From: JBEKHI01 sp050012355 | GTDB taxonomy: Bacteria > Actinomycetota > Actinomycetes > Streptosporangiales > Streptosporangiaceae | Assembly: GCA_050012355.1 (NCBI GenBank) | Contig: JBEKHI010000039.1 | Span: forward strand, 1-31,881 | Direction: 5' to 3' | DNA: 31,881 nucleotides | Shown here: positions 1-6,750 of the stretch, piece after piece | Layout: every line of letters begins with the position of its first letter | Numbering within the stretch: the stretch's first letter is position 1 | Notes under the pieces: model-generated | The model's database searches: none | Told to the model about the DNA's origin: nothing | Seen by the model: only the letters and a program-made list of their open reading frames with translations | Position numbers and translations under genes: made by a program

Positions 1-227
1 ACGCCGGCCAGCCGTGCGATCCAGCGATTGCGGGTGCTCATCCGTGCGGCGCCGCGACGCCGTTCACGCCAGACGAGAGCGGCGAGCACCGGCAGCGCGA
101 TCGCGCACCGCAGCAGCGCGGTCATGCTCGCGGAACTGGTCGCGAGCTGCATGAACACCGCCGACCAGGCGATACAGATCGCTCCGGCCGTCATCGCGAG
201 CACCGGTCGTTCGCCGCCGATCCGCAT
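1..227 (-). CDS. EamA/DMT-family transporter, N-terminal part (runs off the window)
   Basis: Reading the minus strand from the ATG at 227 to the window edge gives about 75 residues with no stop. The start is preceded by GGGAGG at 233-238, 4 bases from the ATG. The protein opens with a short basic stretch (MRIGGERP). A hydrophobic helix follows with the look AICIAWSAVFMQLA, then a second helix around LLRCAIALPVLAALVW ending in RERRR. This matches the first two helices of drug/metabolite (EamA) exporters, including the typical W-RER end of helix 2. It would be an inner-membrane permease of about 10 helices; the substrate is unknown. It diverges from a CGNR zinc-finger gene, which may be its regulator. 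The truncation is only the window boundary. Confidence 0.7.
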   Translation of the reverse strand, partial: MRIGGERPVLAMTAGAICIAWSAVFMQLATSSASMTALLRCAIALPVLAALVWRERRRGAARMSTRNRWIARLAG

Positions 228-242
228 CGTGCCTCCCGGTCT

Positions 243-273
243 GTCATGACCAAATAGGATGTACGCTCATGAC
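243..273. promoter_or_regulatory. Divergent promoter region with repeated TCATGAC motif
   Basis: The 75-bp gap between the divergent EamA and CGNR genes contains GTCATGAC (a perfect 8-bp palindrome, 243-250) and CTCATGAC (266-273), 23 bp apart. A good actinobacterial -10 hexamer, TAGGAT, sits between them at 255-260, reading toward the CGNR gene; no convincing -35 is seen. The repeated palindromic unit could be an operator controlling both genes. That is inference. Confidence 0.35.
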
Positions 274-302
274 GTTAGATCGTCCGAAGCTCAGGAGTCA
301 AG

Positions 303-845
303 GTGCTTTTTGCTCATGACACCACCACGGCGCTCGCGATCGCCGCGGACCTTGTCAACGACGACGACCTAGCGACACCGGAGGCGATCGACGCCTTTCT
401 CGACGCGCACGATGTCGTGCCGCATCCAGTTGCGACCGCGCGGGACGTGACCGCGGTGCGGGCCGCCCGCCCGCGGCTGCGCGAGCTGTGGGACACCCCG
501 GACATCCGCCAGCTCGCCGCCCGTGTCAACGACCTGCTCGGGGAATCAGGCGCCCGTCCCTGGTTGACCGACCACGACGGGACCCACGGCTGGCACCTGC
601 ACGCCACGGATCCCGGCGCGTCCATCGAGCACCGGATCGTCGCCCAGGTCGCATTCGCGTTCGCCGACGTGATCCGTCTCGGCGAGACGTCACGGCTGCG
701 CCGCTGCGCGGCACCAGAATGCCAGGCAGTGCTGGTCGACCTGTCCAGGAACCGGTCACGCATCTACTGCGACACCGGCAACTGCGGCAACCGCCAGCAC
801 GTCGCCGCCTACCGGGCGCGTAAGTCCCTGTTATCGCGCAGATAG
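303..845 (+). CDS. CGNR zinc-finger (ABATE-domain) protein
   Basis: A 180-residue protein starting at GTG 303 with AGGAG at 293-297, five bases upstream. The N-terminal part (about 1-125) fits the ABATE/DUF1470 fold that precedes CGNR fingers, including the early acidic ALAIAADLVND segment. The C-terminus holds the finger: C-A-A-P-E-C, about 22 residues, then YC-DTGNCGNRQHVAAYRARK. This carries the four Cys and the diagnostic CGNR. Such proteins are thought to be transcription regulators of small-molecule stress or transport genes; no ligand is known here. It is divergent from an EamA exporter, which suggests it controls that gene. Its last 37 bp overlap the convergent RHH-HTH-RHH gene. Confidence 0.85.
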   Translation: MLFAHDTTTALAIAADLVNDDDLATPEAIDAFLDAHDVVPHPVATARDVTAVRAARPRLRELWDTPDIRQLAARVNDLLGESGARPWLTDHDGTHGWHLHATDPGASIEHRIVAQVAFAFADVIRLGETSRLRRCAAPECQAVLVDLSRNRSRIYCDTGNCGNRQHVAAYRARKSLLSRR

Positions 846-1369
846 CGATCGAGAATCCGCTCGACGACCTGGCTGAGCGAAGCGCCCTCGTCCGCGGCCA
901 CCCGGTGCGCCGCCGCGCGCAGCCCCTGGTCGATGCGCACGGTGAGGTGCGGACGGGCACCGGCCGCCGGGGGCCTGCGCCGGACGATCGCCGGGACGAG
1001 CGAGGAGATCGACGCGGGCGGGGCGGAGCCGCCACCAACACCGCGCCGCACCCTCGCCTGGACCGCCTGCTTGCTCACGCCGAGCGCCTGGGCCAGCCGG
1101 TCGAGTGGCCACCCGCGCCGGTGCAGGTCGGCGAGCGCCGCCGACAGCGCCTGGCTCCGGCCCGCCGCCCGCAACTCACGCAACCACTCGACGACCTGCT
1201 CGGGGAGCTCCCGCACGCGTGACCCGGTCTCGGCCGGCGCCCGGGACGACACGTACTCGTGCAGCCCGCGGGTCACTACCGACGACAACGTGAGGCCGTC
1301 GCGCTTGAGCCGCGCGCGGACCCGTTCTCGGGTATCCCGGTCAAGCCGGAACGTCAGCAGCGTCGCCAT
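809..1369 (-). CDS. RHH-HTH-RHH DNA-binding-type protein of unknown role
   Basis: A 186-residue minus-strand ORF with three apparent DNA-binding modules. Residues about 3-40 (LLTFRLDRDTRERVRARL, then TLSSVVTRGLHEYV) have ribbon-helix-helix character. Residues about 88-110 (LDRLAQALGVSKQAVQARVR) read as a helix-turn-helix. Residues about 138-180 (LTVRIDQGLRAAAHRVA, then SLSQVVERILDRYLR) look like a second ribbon-helix-helix. RHH proteins normally dimerise to make one beta-sheet, so two RHH units in one chain could pair internally. The ATG at 1369 lies inside the 3' end of glpD (29-bp overlap, no clear SD), suggesting translational coupling. The 3' end overlaps the CGNR gene by 37 bp. I recognise no named family for the whole protein. 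Confidence 0.65.
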   Translation of the reverse strand: MATLLTFRLDRDTRERVRARLKRDGLTLSSVVTRGLHEYVSSRAPAETGSRVRELPEQVVEWLRELRAAGRSQALSAALADLHRRGWPLDRLAQALGVSKQAVQARVRRGVGGGSAPPASISSLVPAIVRRRPPAAGARPHLTVRIDQGLRAAAHRVAADEGASLSQVVERILDRYLRDNRDLRAR

Positions 1370-3026
1370 CGGTCAGTACTAGTTCCGGCCCGTAGAGCGC
1401 GGCGTTGTCGGACGCCGCCAGCTCGGTGTACTCCCGGACCTCGGCCGCGCGCCGCCGCCGTCCCCAGCCGAGCAGCCCGCCCATCACGGCGGCCACCGCC
1501 GGGGCGGCCGTGACACCGGCGTCCTCGGACTCGATCAGCAGCCGGGTCCGCCGGGCCAGCACGTCCTCGACGTGCAGCGCGCCTTCGAACAGCACCGCGT
1601 ACGCCACCTCCGCGCGCCGGTAGGGGGACCCGTCCGCCAGTGGCTGGCGCAGCGAGTGATCCGAGTCGATCAGGCCGAGCACCTCCGGTGTCATCGCGCC
1701 GTACCGGCCGAGCAGATGCTCGACGTACTCCTCGGGAACGCCGTGGTCCTCGGCGAGCCGCGGCACCGACGCGCGCACTCCCGGCAGCCCGTCCGCGCCG
1801 AGCAGCGGCAGTTTCCCGGTCACCGACTCCGGCACCGTCCGCCCGAGATCTTCCACCGCCGCGTCGATCACGTCCCTCGCCATGATGCGATAAGTCGTGA
1901 ACTTTCCTCCGGCGATCGACACCAGGCCCGGCACCGGCTTATCGACCACGTGCTCACGCGACAGCTTCGTGGTCGCGGAGCCCGACGAGGTGTCCACCAG
2001 CGGCCGCAGCCCTGCGTAGACCGCGAGCACATCCGACCTGGTGAGCGGCTTGGCCAGCACCCGGTTGGCGTGCTCAAGGATGTAACTGACGTCCGACTCG
2101 TCGGCGGTCACTGACGCCGGATCACCTGACCAGTCGGTGTCGGTGGTCCCGACGATCCAGCGGTCGTCCCACGGGATAAAGAACAGCACGCTGCGCTCGG
2201 TGCGCAGGATCATTCCGGTCTCGGCGTCGATCGCCTCGCGCGGCAGGATGATGTGCACGCCCTTGGACATCCGCACCTTGTACCCCGACGGCACGCCGCC
2301 CAGGATCTCATCCGTCCACACGCCCGCGCAGACCACCACGCGCGCCGCCGTAACGTCCACCGATCGTCCGGTCTGCTCGTCCCTGACCCGCGCGCCAATG
2401 ACCTTATTTCCATAACGACGCAACGACTCCACCCGGGCCCGCGTCACCACCAGGGCGCCATGGGCGGCCGCGGTGCGGGTCACGGTGAGCGCGTACCGCG
2501 CGTCGTCCACCTGGGCGTCGTAGTAGGTCATCGCCCCGGCCAGGCCGTCGGTCCGCAGCGCGGGAACCTTGCGCGTCGCGCCCTTGATCGTCAGGTGACG
2601 GTGGAACGGCACCGGCCGGTGCGTCCCCTCCATCGCGTCATACAGCGCCAGTCCAGCGCCCACGTACGGGCGTTCCACGACCTTCTTATATAGCGGGTAG
2701 AGAAATGAGACCGGGCGCACCAGGTGCGGCGCGAGGCTGGAGACCAGCAGATCGCGCTCGTGCAGCGCCTCGCGGACCAGTTTGAAGTCGCGTTGTTCTA
2801 GGTAGCGCAGACCCCCGTGGATCAGCTTGCTTGACCGGCTCGAGGTCCCGGACGCGACGTCCCGCGCCTCCACGAGAGCGACCCGCAGCCCCCGCGACGC
2901 GGCGTCCAGCGCCGCCCCCGCGCCGGTGATGCCCCCACCGACTATCAGCACGTCGAACTGACGATCGGATAGCTTGCGCAGTACTGCGCTTCGCTCTCGT
3001 GCGTCGAGCGCTCCATTGGTGACCAT
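1341..3026 (-). CDS. glpD: FAD-dependent glycerol-3-phosphate dehydrogenase
   Basis: Membrane-associated flavoenzyme oxidising glycerol-3-phosphate to dihydroxyacetone phosphate and feeding electrons to quinone. I place the start at ATG 3026 (MVTNGALD), because GGGAGG lies 8 bases upstream. The in-frame GTG at 3035 abuts that SD and is unlikely. The FAD dinucleotide-binding motif is VLIVGGGITGAGAALDAASRG near residue 30, followed by the family-typical GTSSRSSKLIHGGLRYLE. The C-terminal GlpD lobe is present, including the SIAGGKFTTYRIMA motif. Length (561 aa) is normal. No glpF or glpK is next to it. The stop overlaps the downstream RHH gene by 29 bp. Confidence 0.95.
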   Translation of the reverse strand: MVTNGALDARERSAVLRKLSDRQFDVLIVGGGITGAGAALDAASRGLRVALVEARDVASGTSSRSSKLIHGGLRYLEQRDFKLVREALHERDLLVSSLAPHLVRPVSFLYPLYKKVVERPYVGAGLALYDAMEGTHRPVPFHRHLTIKGATRKVPALRTDGLAGAMTYYDAQVDDARYALTVTRTAAAHGALVVTRARVESLRRYGNKVIGARVRDEQTGRSVDVTAARVVVCAGVWTDEILGGVPSGYKVRMSKGVHIILPREAIDAETGMILRTERSVLFFIPWDDRWIVGTTDTDWSGDPASVTADESDVSYILEHANRVLAKPLTRSDVLAVYAGLRPLVDTSSGSATTKLSREHVVDKPVPGLVSIAGGKFTTYRIMARDVIDAAVEDLGRTVPESVTGKLPLLGADGLPGVRASVPRLAEDHGVPEEYVEHLLGRYGAMTPEVLGLIDSDHSLRQPLADGSPYRRAEVAYAVLFEGALHVEDVLARRTRLLIESEDAGVTAAPAVAAVMGGLLGWGRRRRAAEVREYTELAASDNAALYGPELVLTDGDAADVPA

Positions 3027-3050
3027 CGGCCCCACCTCCCGTTACTAGCG

Positions 3051-3060
3051 TATGTACATA
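3051..3060. promoter_or_regulatory. Palindrome upstream of glpD
   Basis: TATGTACATA is a perfect 10-bp palindrome 25 bp upstream of the glpD start, between glpD and the divergent lactonase gene. On the minus strand a TTGACT hexamer overlaps its upstream edge, but no -10 sits at the right spacing. It is a candidate operator only. Confidence 0.25.
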
Positions 3061-3150
3061 GTCAACCACCCGGTACCCGCTATCTAGTCCCGGTGCATGG
3101 CATTCGCGTGCTGTGGGTAGGTCCAAGGCGGCCAACGACGGAGGTATGAA

Positions 3151-4050
3151 ATGACCGGAGTGTCCACTGATCTCGCCATCGAACCCGTGGGTGAGGTTGT
3201 TGCGAAACTGGGCGAAGGACCCTACTGGGACCCCAGTTCTTCGACGCTTATCTGGGTGGACATTCCCGGCGGGCTGCTGCATCGCACCGACCCGGCGACC
3301 GGCGCCACCGAAACGGCGGACATCGGCGCTCCGCTATCGGCCGCGCTCCCCGTCGAGGGCGGCGGCGTGCTGCTCGCTCGCAACAGCGAGCTGATCGTGC
3401 GGGCCGTCGATGGCAGCCAGCGGGTGGTCGCCAGCACGGCCGACCCGGATGACATCCGGTTCAATGACGCCGCCGTCGACGTGCGCGGCCGGGTGTGGGT
3501 CGGCTCGATGGACATCAATGAGACCGAGCCCAATGGCCAGCTGTACCGGCTGGAATCCGATGGCTCGCTTACCGCGGTGATCACCGAGGTGACGGTATCC
3601 AACGGGATTTGCTGGTCTCCCGACCAGCAGTTGATGTACTACGCCGATTCGCCCACCCGGCGCATCGACGTGTTCACCTACATGCCCGAGGTGGGCGGGG
3701 TAGTGGACCGGCGCCCGTTTGTCGATGTTTCCGACGCGTCCGGGGTGCCCGACGGACTGACCGTGGACGCCGATGGCTACGTGTGGGTGGCGCTGAACGG
3801 GGGGAGTGAGCTGCGTCGTTATGGTCCAGATGGGAAGCTTGAATCGGTGATCGCGCTGCCGGTGTCGCAGCCGACGAGCGTTGCTTTCGGCGGCGATGGG
3901 CTGCGTGACCTGTTCGTCACCTCCGCGCGCGAGCCGCTGTCGGCCGCGGAGCGCGACGCGCAGCCGCTGGCCGGCCGGCTGCTGCGGCTGAGCCCCGGCG
4001 TCACCGGCCAGGCGGCCGCCTCGGCGCGGGCCAGCATCCCCGTCGGCTAG
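3151..4050 (+). CDS. SMP-30/gluconolactonase/LRE-family lactonase
   Basis: A 299-residue six-bladed beta-propeller enzyme. GGAGG at 3140-3144 lies six bases before the ATG. The family's divalent-metal ligands are in place: E22 in LGEGPYWD, N151 in VSNGICWSPD and D201 in PDGLTVDADG. N105 in RFNDAAVD matches the substrate-side Asn. The likely reaction is hydrolysis of a sugar or aldonic lactone in the cytoplasm; no signal peptide is seen. The exact lactone cannot be read from the sequence. It is divergent from glpD and convergent with the MmcQ/YjbR gene, sharing CTAG at the two stops (4047-4050). Confidence 0.9.
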   Translation: MTGVSTDLAIEPVGEVVAKLGEGPYWDPSSSTLIWVDIPGGLLHRTDPATGATETADIGAPLSAALPVEGGGVLLARNSELIVRAVDGSQRVVASTADPDDIRFNDAAVDVRGRVWVGSMDINETEPNGQLYRLESDGSLTAVITEVTVSNGICWSPDQQLMYYADSPTRRIDVFTYMPEVGGVVDRRPFVDVSDASGVPDGLTVDADGYVWVALNGGSELRRYGPDGKLESVIALPVSQPTSVAFGGDGLRDLFVTSAREPLSAAERDAQPLAGRLLRLSPGVTGQAAASARASIPVG

Positions 4051-4388
4051 CCGCCCAGGTGCTGCGCCGCGAGCCGCTTGGGAACCACCATCCGCCACGC
4101 GTCGGTCACGAGTTCGCGCATCTCGGCGGCGTCGATCGCCGCCATCCTGACCTCGATCCACTGGTACCGCAGCTCCGACGGGATCGGCAGGAAGAACTTC
4201 TCCGGCTCGGCCGCGACCGCCTCGGCCCGCTGATCACGCGGGAAACCGCAGCCCATCGTCGTCTCGTCGCGGCTAAGCGCGACATAGACGATCCGCTTCA
4301 CCCGAAACTTGACCCGATCCCGGACCAGCGCCTCCTCGGTCCGCGGCAACGCCAGCGCCACCCCCCGGATCTCCCCAACAGTCACCAT
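4047..4388 (-). CDS. MmcQ/YjbR (DUF419) family protein
   Basis: A 113-residue protein if started at ATG 4388 (MVTVGEIRGVALALP), which has GGAGG four bases upstream. The longer in-frame GTG at 4412 lacks such a site. The family pattern is clear: N-terminal ALALPRTEEA, the KFRVKRIVYVALSRDETTMG strand pair, then a C-terminal WIEVRM segment and LVTDAWRMVVPKR. The fold is a double-wing, CyaY-like DNA-binding-type module. The biochemical role is unknown in most members, so nothing more specific is claimed. Its stop overlaps that of the lactonase gene. Confidence 0.85.
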   Translation of the reverse strand: MVTVGEIRGVALALPRTEEALVRDRVKFRVKRIVYVALSRDETTMGCGFPRDQRAEAVAAEPEKFFLPIPSELRYQWIEVRMAAIDAAEMRELVTDAWRMVVPKRLAAQHLGG

Positions 4389-4420
4389 CGTGCCTCCGTT
4401 TCTGGTCTCCACGGCCCGGC

Positions 4421-4474
4421 CGGTGGCCCGGGTCCTCGGGTGCGGCCCTCCGGTGGCTCGGGTCCCGGGTGCGG
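4421..4474. repeat. Imperfect two-copy direct repeat, 30-bp period
   Basis: CGGTGGCCCGGGTCCTCGGG at 4421-4440 and CGGTGGCTCGGGTCCCGGG from 4451 are near-identical, both continuing into TGCGG. The repeat sits just upstream of the MmcQ/YjbR start. It may be simple GC-rich slippage. Confidence 0.4.
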
Positions 4475-4550
4475 GCCTGCCGAAAGCTCGCTAACCGGAC
4501 ATCCGTGCCATCTTGCCCGGCGGTCGGGCCCGGTGATCATGGTCAGTGCT

Positions 4551-4593
4551 GCACTAGCAAGCCTCTTTGCTTGCTGGTGTAGCACTAACAAGC
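4551..4593. repeat. Stem-loop plus third copy of a GCACTAGCAAGC unit
   Basis: GCACTAGCAAGC (4551-4562) faces GCTTGCTGGTGT (4569-4580) across a CTCTTT loop. The arms pair over 12 positions if two G-U pairs are allowed. The unit then recurs in direct orientation with one change, GCACTAACAAGC (4582-4593). Two direct copies and one inverted copy within 43 bp look like a protein-binding site cluster, or a terminator-like hairpin. The closest genes are MmcQ/YjbR (upstream side) and GH64 (downstream). Confidence 0.45.
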
Positions 4594-4742
4594 AAAACCT
4601 TGAACCCTGCGGACGGGTGCAACTGGGTGGTAACGCGCCAAACCGGACACGGATGCTGTCCTTGAACGTTGCCTATCCGGTCGTTTCAGTCCAAGATCAT
4701 GGCCGCGGCTTATAACGGTTTTATCAGCTGGTGATCCCAGTC

Positions 4743-4788
4743 CTAAGCGAACGTTAAGAGCGGGTATACAAACGGGGACGTTCGTTAG
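4743..4788. promoter_or_regulatory. Inverted repeat at the GH64 promoter
   Basis: CTAAGCGAACGT (4743-4754) and ACGTTCGTTAG (4778-4788) form an inverted repeat, with one extra G in the left arm. The core arms CGAACGT/ACGTTCG are perfect and 23 bp apart. TATACA at 4765-4770 between the arms could be the -10, in which case a bound dimer would cover it. The ATG at 4799 has no good Shine-Dalgarno. Confidence 0.45.
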
Positions 4789-4798
4789 CGTCACTGAC

Positions 4799-6079
4799 AT
4801 GTCACGCATACCATCCCATAGCCCCAGGGTCTCCCGCCGGACGGTACTGTTCGGGTCGGCTGCCGCGGCGTCCGCGTCGATGCTGGCCACCATCCCCGTC
4901 CTGCAGCACCGCAACAGCGCCCTCAAGCTGAAGGACGCGGCCGCGTCCGCGACGAGTGACACCGTCACCTTCAGCCTGCGGAACAACACCGGCTCGGACA
5001 CGGTGTACGCGTTCGTCACCGGGAACGCCATCAATAACGACAACGCGCTGATGCTGCTTGAATCGGACGGCCAGACTCCTTATTACCCGACCTCGCCGTC
5101 GGCGACGGGCGCCGCGCTCGGGGCGGACTGCGCCATCCCGCTGAACGCTTCTGGCGGTTCGCCGGTGTCGGTCACGGTGCCCCAGCTAGCGGGCGCGCGG
5201 CTATGGTTCTCGATCGGTACGCCGCTGACGTTCCTGCTAAACCCGGGCCCCGCGCTCGTCGAGCCGTCGGTGACCAACCCCTCGGATCCCAACATCGACC
5301 TGCAGTGGGACTTCTGCGAGTTCACCTATAACTCCACCGAGTTGTTCGTGAACATCAGCATGGTGGACTTCGTGTGCATGCCGATCGGGCTCTCCCTCAC
5401 GGACACCTCCGGGGGCACCCAGACCGTCGCGGGGCTGTCGGCGGGCGCGCTCGATACCGTGTGCGTCGGGCTGACCGCGCAACAGGCGTCCGACGGAAAC
5501 CCGTGGACCGACCTGATCGTCGCCAACGGCGGGCAGAATCTCCGTGCGCTCAGCCCGACGAACGGCATCGTGATGGACTCCACGTTCCTGTCCGGCTATT
5601 ACGACGACTACGTGGACGAGGTCTGGTCGAAGTACACCTCCGGCACGCTGACCATCGACACCCAGGCCTCCTACGGGAACGTAACCGGCCAGGTGAGCGA
5701 CGGCCTGCTCACGTTCAGCGGGGTCGGGACCTTCGCCATGCCCGCGGCGGCCGACATCTTCAGCTGCGCCTCGGGGCCGTTCAATCCGGACGGCCTGAGC
5801 GCCGAGATGCTCACGATCGTGCCCCGGCTGGCCGCTGCCTTCAACCGCAGCACGCTGCTGATCGACTCCAACCAGCCTGACGGCGAGGACCCCTCGGACT
5901 ACTACCAGAACGCGACCACGAACCACTACGCCAGGCTCGTGCACGCCAGCCTAGGTACTGGCGGCGGTTACGCCTTCCCGTATGACGACGTCACGCCTGA
6001 CGGTGGCGTGAGCCAGGCGGGTGCTATCTCCGCCGGTAGTCCGTCCGAGCTGTCCGTCACGGTAGGCCCGGTGCACTAA
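4799..6079 (+). CDS. Tat-exported GH64 family endo-beta-1,3-glucanase
   Basis: A 426-residue secreted protein. The N-terminus carries a twin-arginine signal (VSRRTVLFGSAAAASASM, residues about 11-28). The mature part matches the GH64 thaumatin-like glucanase family, with late motifs SGTLTIDTQ, ADIFSCASGPF, AAFNRSTLL, NHYARLVHA and GYAFPYDDV. E174 (DFCEFTY) and D190 (SMVDFV) are 16 residues apart. That is the spacing known for the catalytic Glu/Asp pair of Streptomyces matensis laminaripentaose-producing glucanase (E154/D170), so the enzyme is probably active on beta-1,3-glucan such as fungal wall or laminarin. No carbohydrate-binding module follows. The stop overlaps the convergent tetR stop by four bases. 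Confidence 0.9.
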   Translation: MSRIPSHSPRVSRRTVLFGSAAAASASMLATIPVLQHRNSALKLKDAAASATSDTVTFSLRNNTGSDTVYAFVTGNAINNDNALMLLESDGQTPYYPTSPSATGAALGADCAIPLNASGGSPVSVTVPQLAGARLWFSIGTPLTFLLNPGPALVEPSVTNPSDPNIDLQWDFCEFTYNSTELFVNISMVDFVCMPIGLSLTDTSGGTQTVAGLSAGALDTVCVGLTAQQASDGNPWTDLIVANGGQNLRALSPTNGIVMDSTFLSGYYDDYVDEVWSKYTSGTLTIDTQASYGNVTGQVSDGLLTFSGVGTFAMPAAADIFSCASGPFNPDGLSAEMLTIVPRLAAAFNRSTLLIDSNQPDGEDPSDYYQNATTNHYARLVHASLGTGGGYAFPYDDVTPDGGVSQAGAISAGSPSELSVTVGPVH

Positions 6080-6663
6080 GGTGCCTGATCCGGAACTCCG
6101 GCCGCACGACGAAAGAGTTGTTTGGCGGCACGGACAAGCCGGGCATCCGCTGGCCCGAATTCGTCGTGGAAGCCGTGGTCGAAGCCATGCGTGCTCGCCC
6201 AGCACAGAGCGGCGGTGGCGGCCGGGTCCTCGACGTCGAACGCGCCGGCCGCCGTCCCGTCGGCGAGCAGATCGCGGACCGCATGCAACGTGAGCTCGTG
6301 GGCGGGCCGGTGGTCGGCCGATACATGGCCGCTGTGATGAAACAGCACCTGGTGCAGGTCGTCGCGTTCGGCGTAGCTGTCGAAGATCGCCTGGACGCAG
6401 GTATCGAGCTTGCCAGCCCAGTCCTCGACCGGCTCGGTGGCGGCCCTGATCCGCTCGGCGAGCTGGGCCGAGAACTGGTCTTGGAGCGCGAGCAGCAGGT
6501 CGTCCTTGGAGTGGAAGTACAGGTAGAACAGGCCCTTGGAGACCCCGGCCCGGGTGGTGATGTCATCCAGTGAGGTAGCCGCGATGCCCTTGGCGAGAAA
6601 CAGCTCCTTGCTGGCGTCGAGCAGATCGGCGCGCCGTTGCTCGGCGGGCTTGGTCCGGGCCAT
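6076..6663 (-). CDS. TetR-family repressor of the divergent MFS exporter
   Basis: About 195 residues from ATG 6663, with AGGAG six bases upstream; a GTG directly before it would be too close to the SD. The N-terminal HTH reads ITTRAGVSKGLFYLYFHSKDDLL at about residues 35-57. The rest is the helical ligand and dimer domain. Two perfect 17-bp palindromes lie between it and the MFS gene, the classic layout for a drug-responsive TetR repressor controlling itself and an efflux pump. The ligand cannot be inferred. Its 3' end is tail-to-tail with the GH64 gene. Confidence 0.93.
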   Translation of the reverse strand: MARTKPAEQRRADLLDASKELFLAKGIAATSLDDITTRAGVSKGLFYLYFHSKDDLLLALQDQFSAQLAERIRAATEPVEDWAGKLDTCVQAIFDSYAERDDLHQVLFHHSGHVSADHRPAHELTLHAVRDLLADGTAAGAFDVEDPAATAALCWASTHGFDHGFHDEFGPADARLVRAAKQLFRRAAGVPDQAP

Positions 6664-6690
6664 CACCGGCTCCTCTCCTGCAGTGGGGTC

Positions 6691-6730
6691 TGACTGACCG
6701 TCAGTCAGTCTATTGACTGACCGTCAGTCA
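6691..6730. promoter_or_regulatory. Two identical 17-bp TetR operators
   Basis: TGACTGACCGTCAGTCA occurs perfectly at 6691-6707 and again at 6714-6730, 23 bp start to start. Each copy is an 8-bp inverted repeat (TGACTGAC/GTCAGTCA) around one base. The second copy covers the end of the MFS -35 and the spacer; both lie upstream of tetR. Two-site binding by a TetR dimer pair is the expected mode. Confidence 0.9.
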
Positions 6731-6742
6731 TACGGTTAGTCT
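6713..6742 (+). promoter_or_regulatory. Promoter of the MFS gene giving a leaderless mRNA
   Basis: TTGACT (6713-6718), an 18-bp spacer and TAGTCT (6737-6742) fit a sigma-70-type promoter. The -10 ends eight bases before the ATG at 6751 and no Shine-Dalgarno is present, so transcription should begin at or just before the start codon. Operator copy two overlaps the -35 and spacer, giving a direct means of repression. Confidence 0.65.
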
Positions 6743-6750
6743 AGCTGATT

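Larger units (their letters stand above)
4389..4798. other. 410-bp intergenic stretch with repeats but no gene
   Basis: The space between the MmcQ/YjbR start and the GH64 gene contains no convincing coding frame; the ORFs crossing it have skewed composition and no family pattern. It holds an imperfect 30-bp-period direct repeat (4421-4474), a stem-loop with a third repeat unit (4551-4593) and an inverted repeat next to the GH64 start (4743-4788). The first half is GC-rich, the second clearly less so. Confidence 0.6.

Noticed and set aside
3334..4161. 275-residue minus ORF opposite the lactonase
   Set aside because: No family pattern; the plus-strand propeller enzyme has an SD and all metal ligands.
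4382..4715. Short ORFs in the intergenic region before GH64
   Set aside because: Composition is that of repeats and GC-rich spacer; no start signals or recognisable domains.
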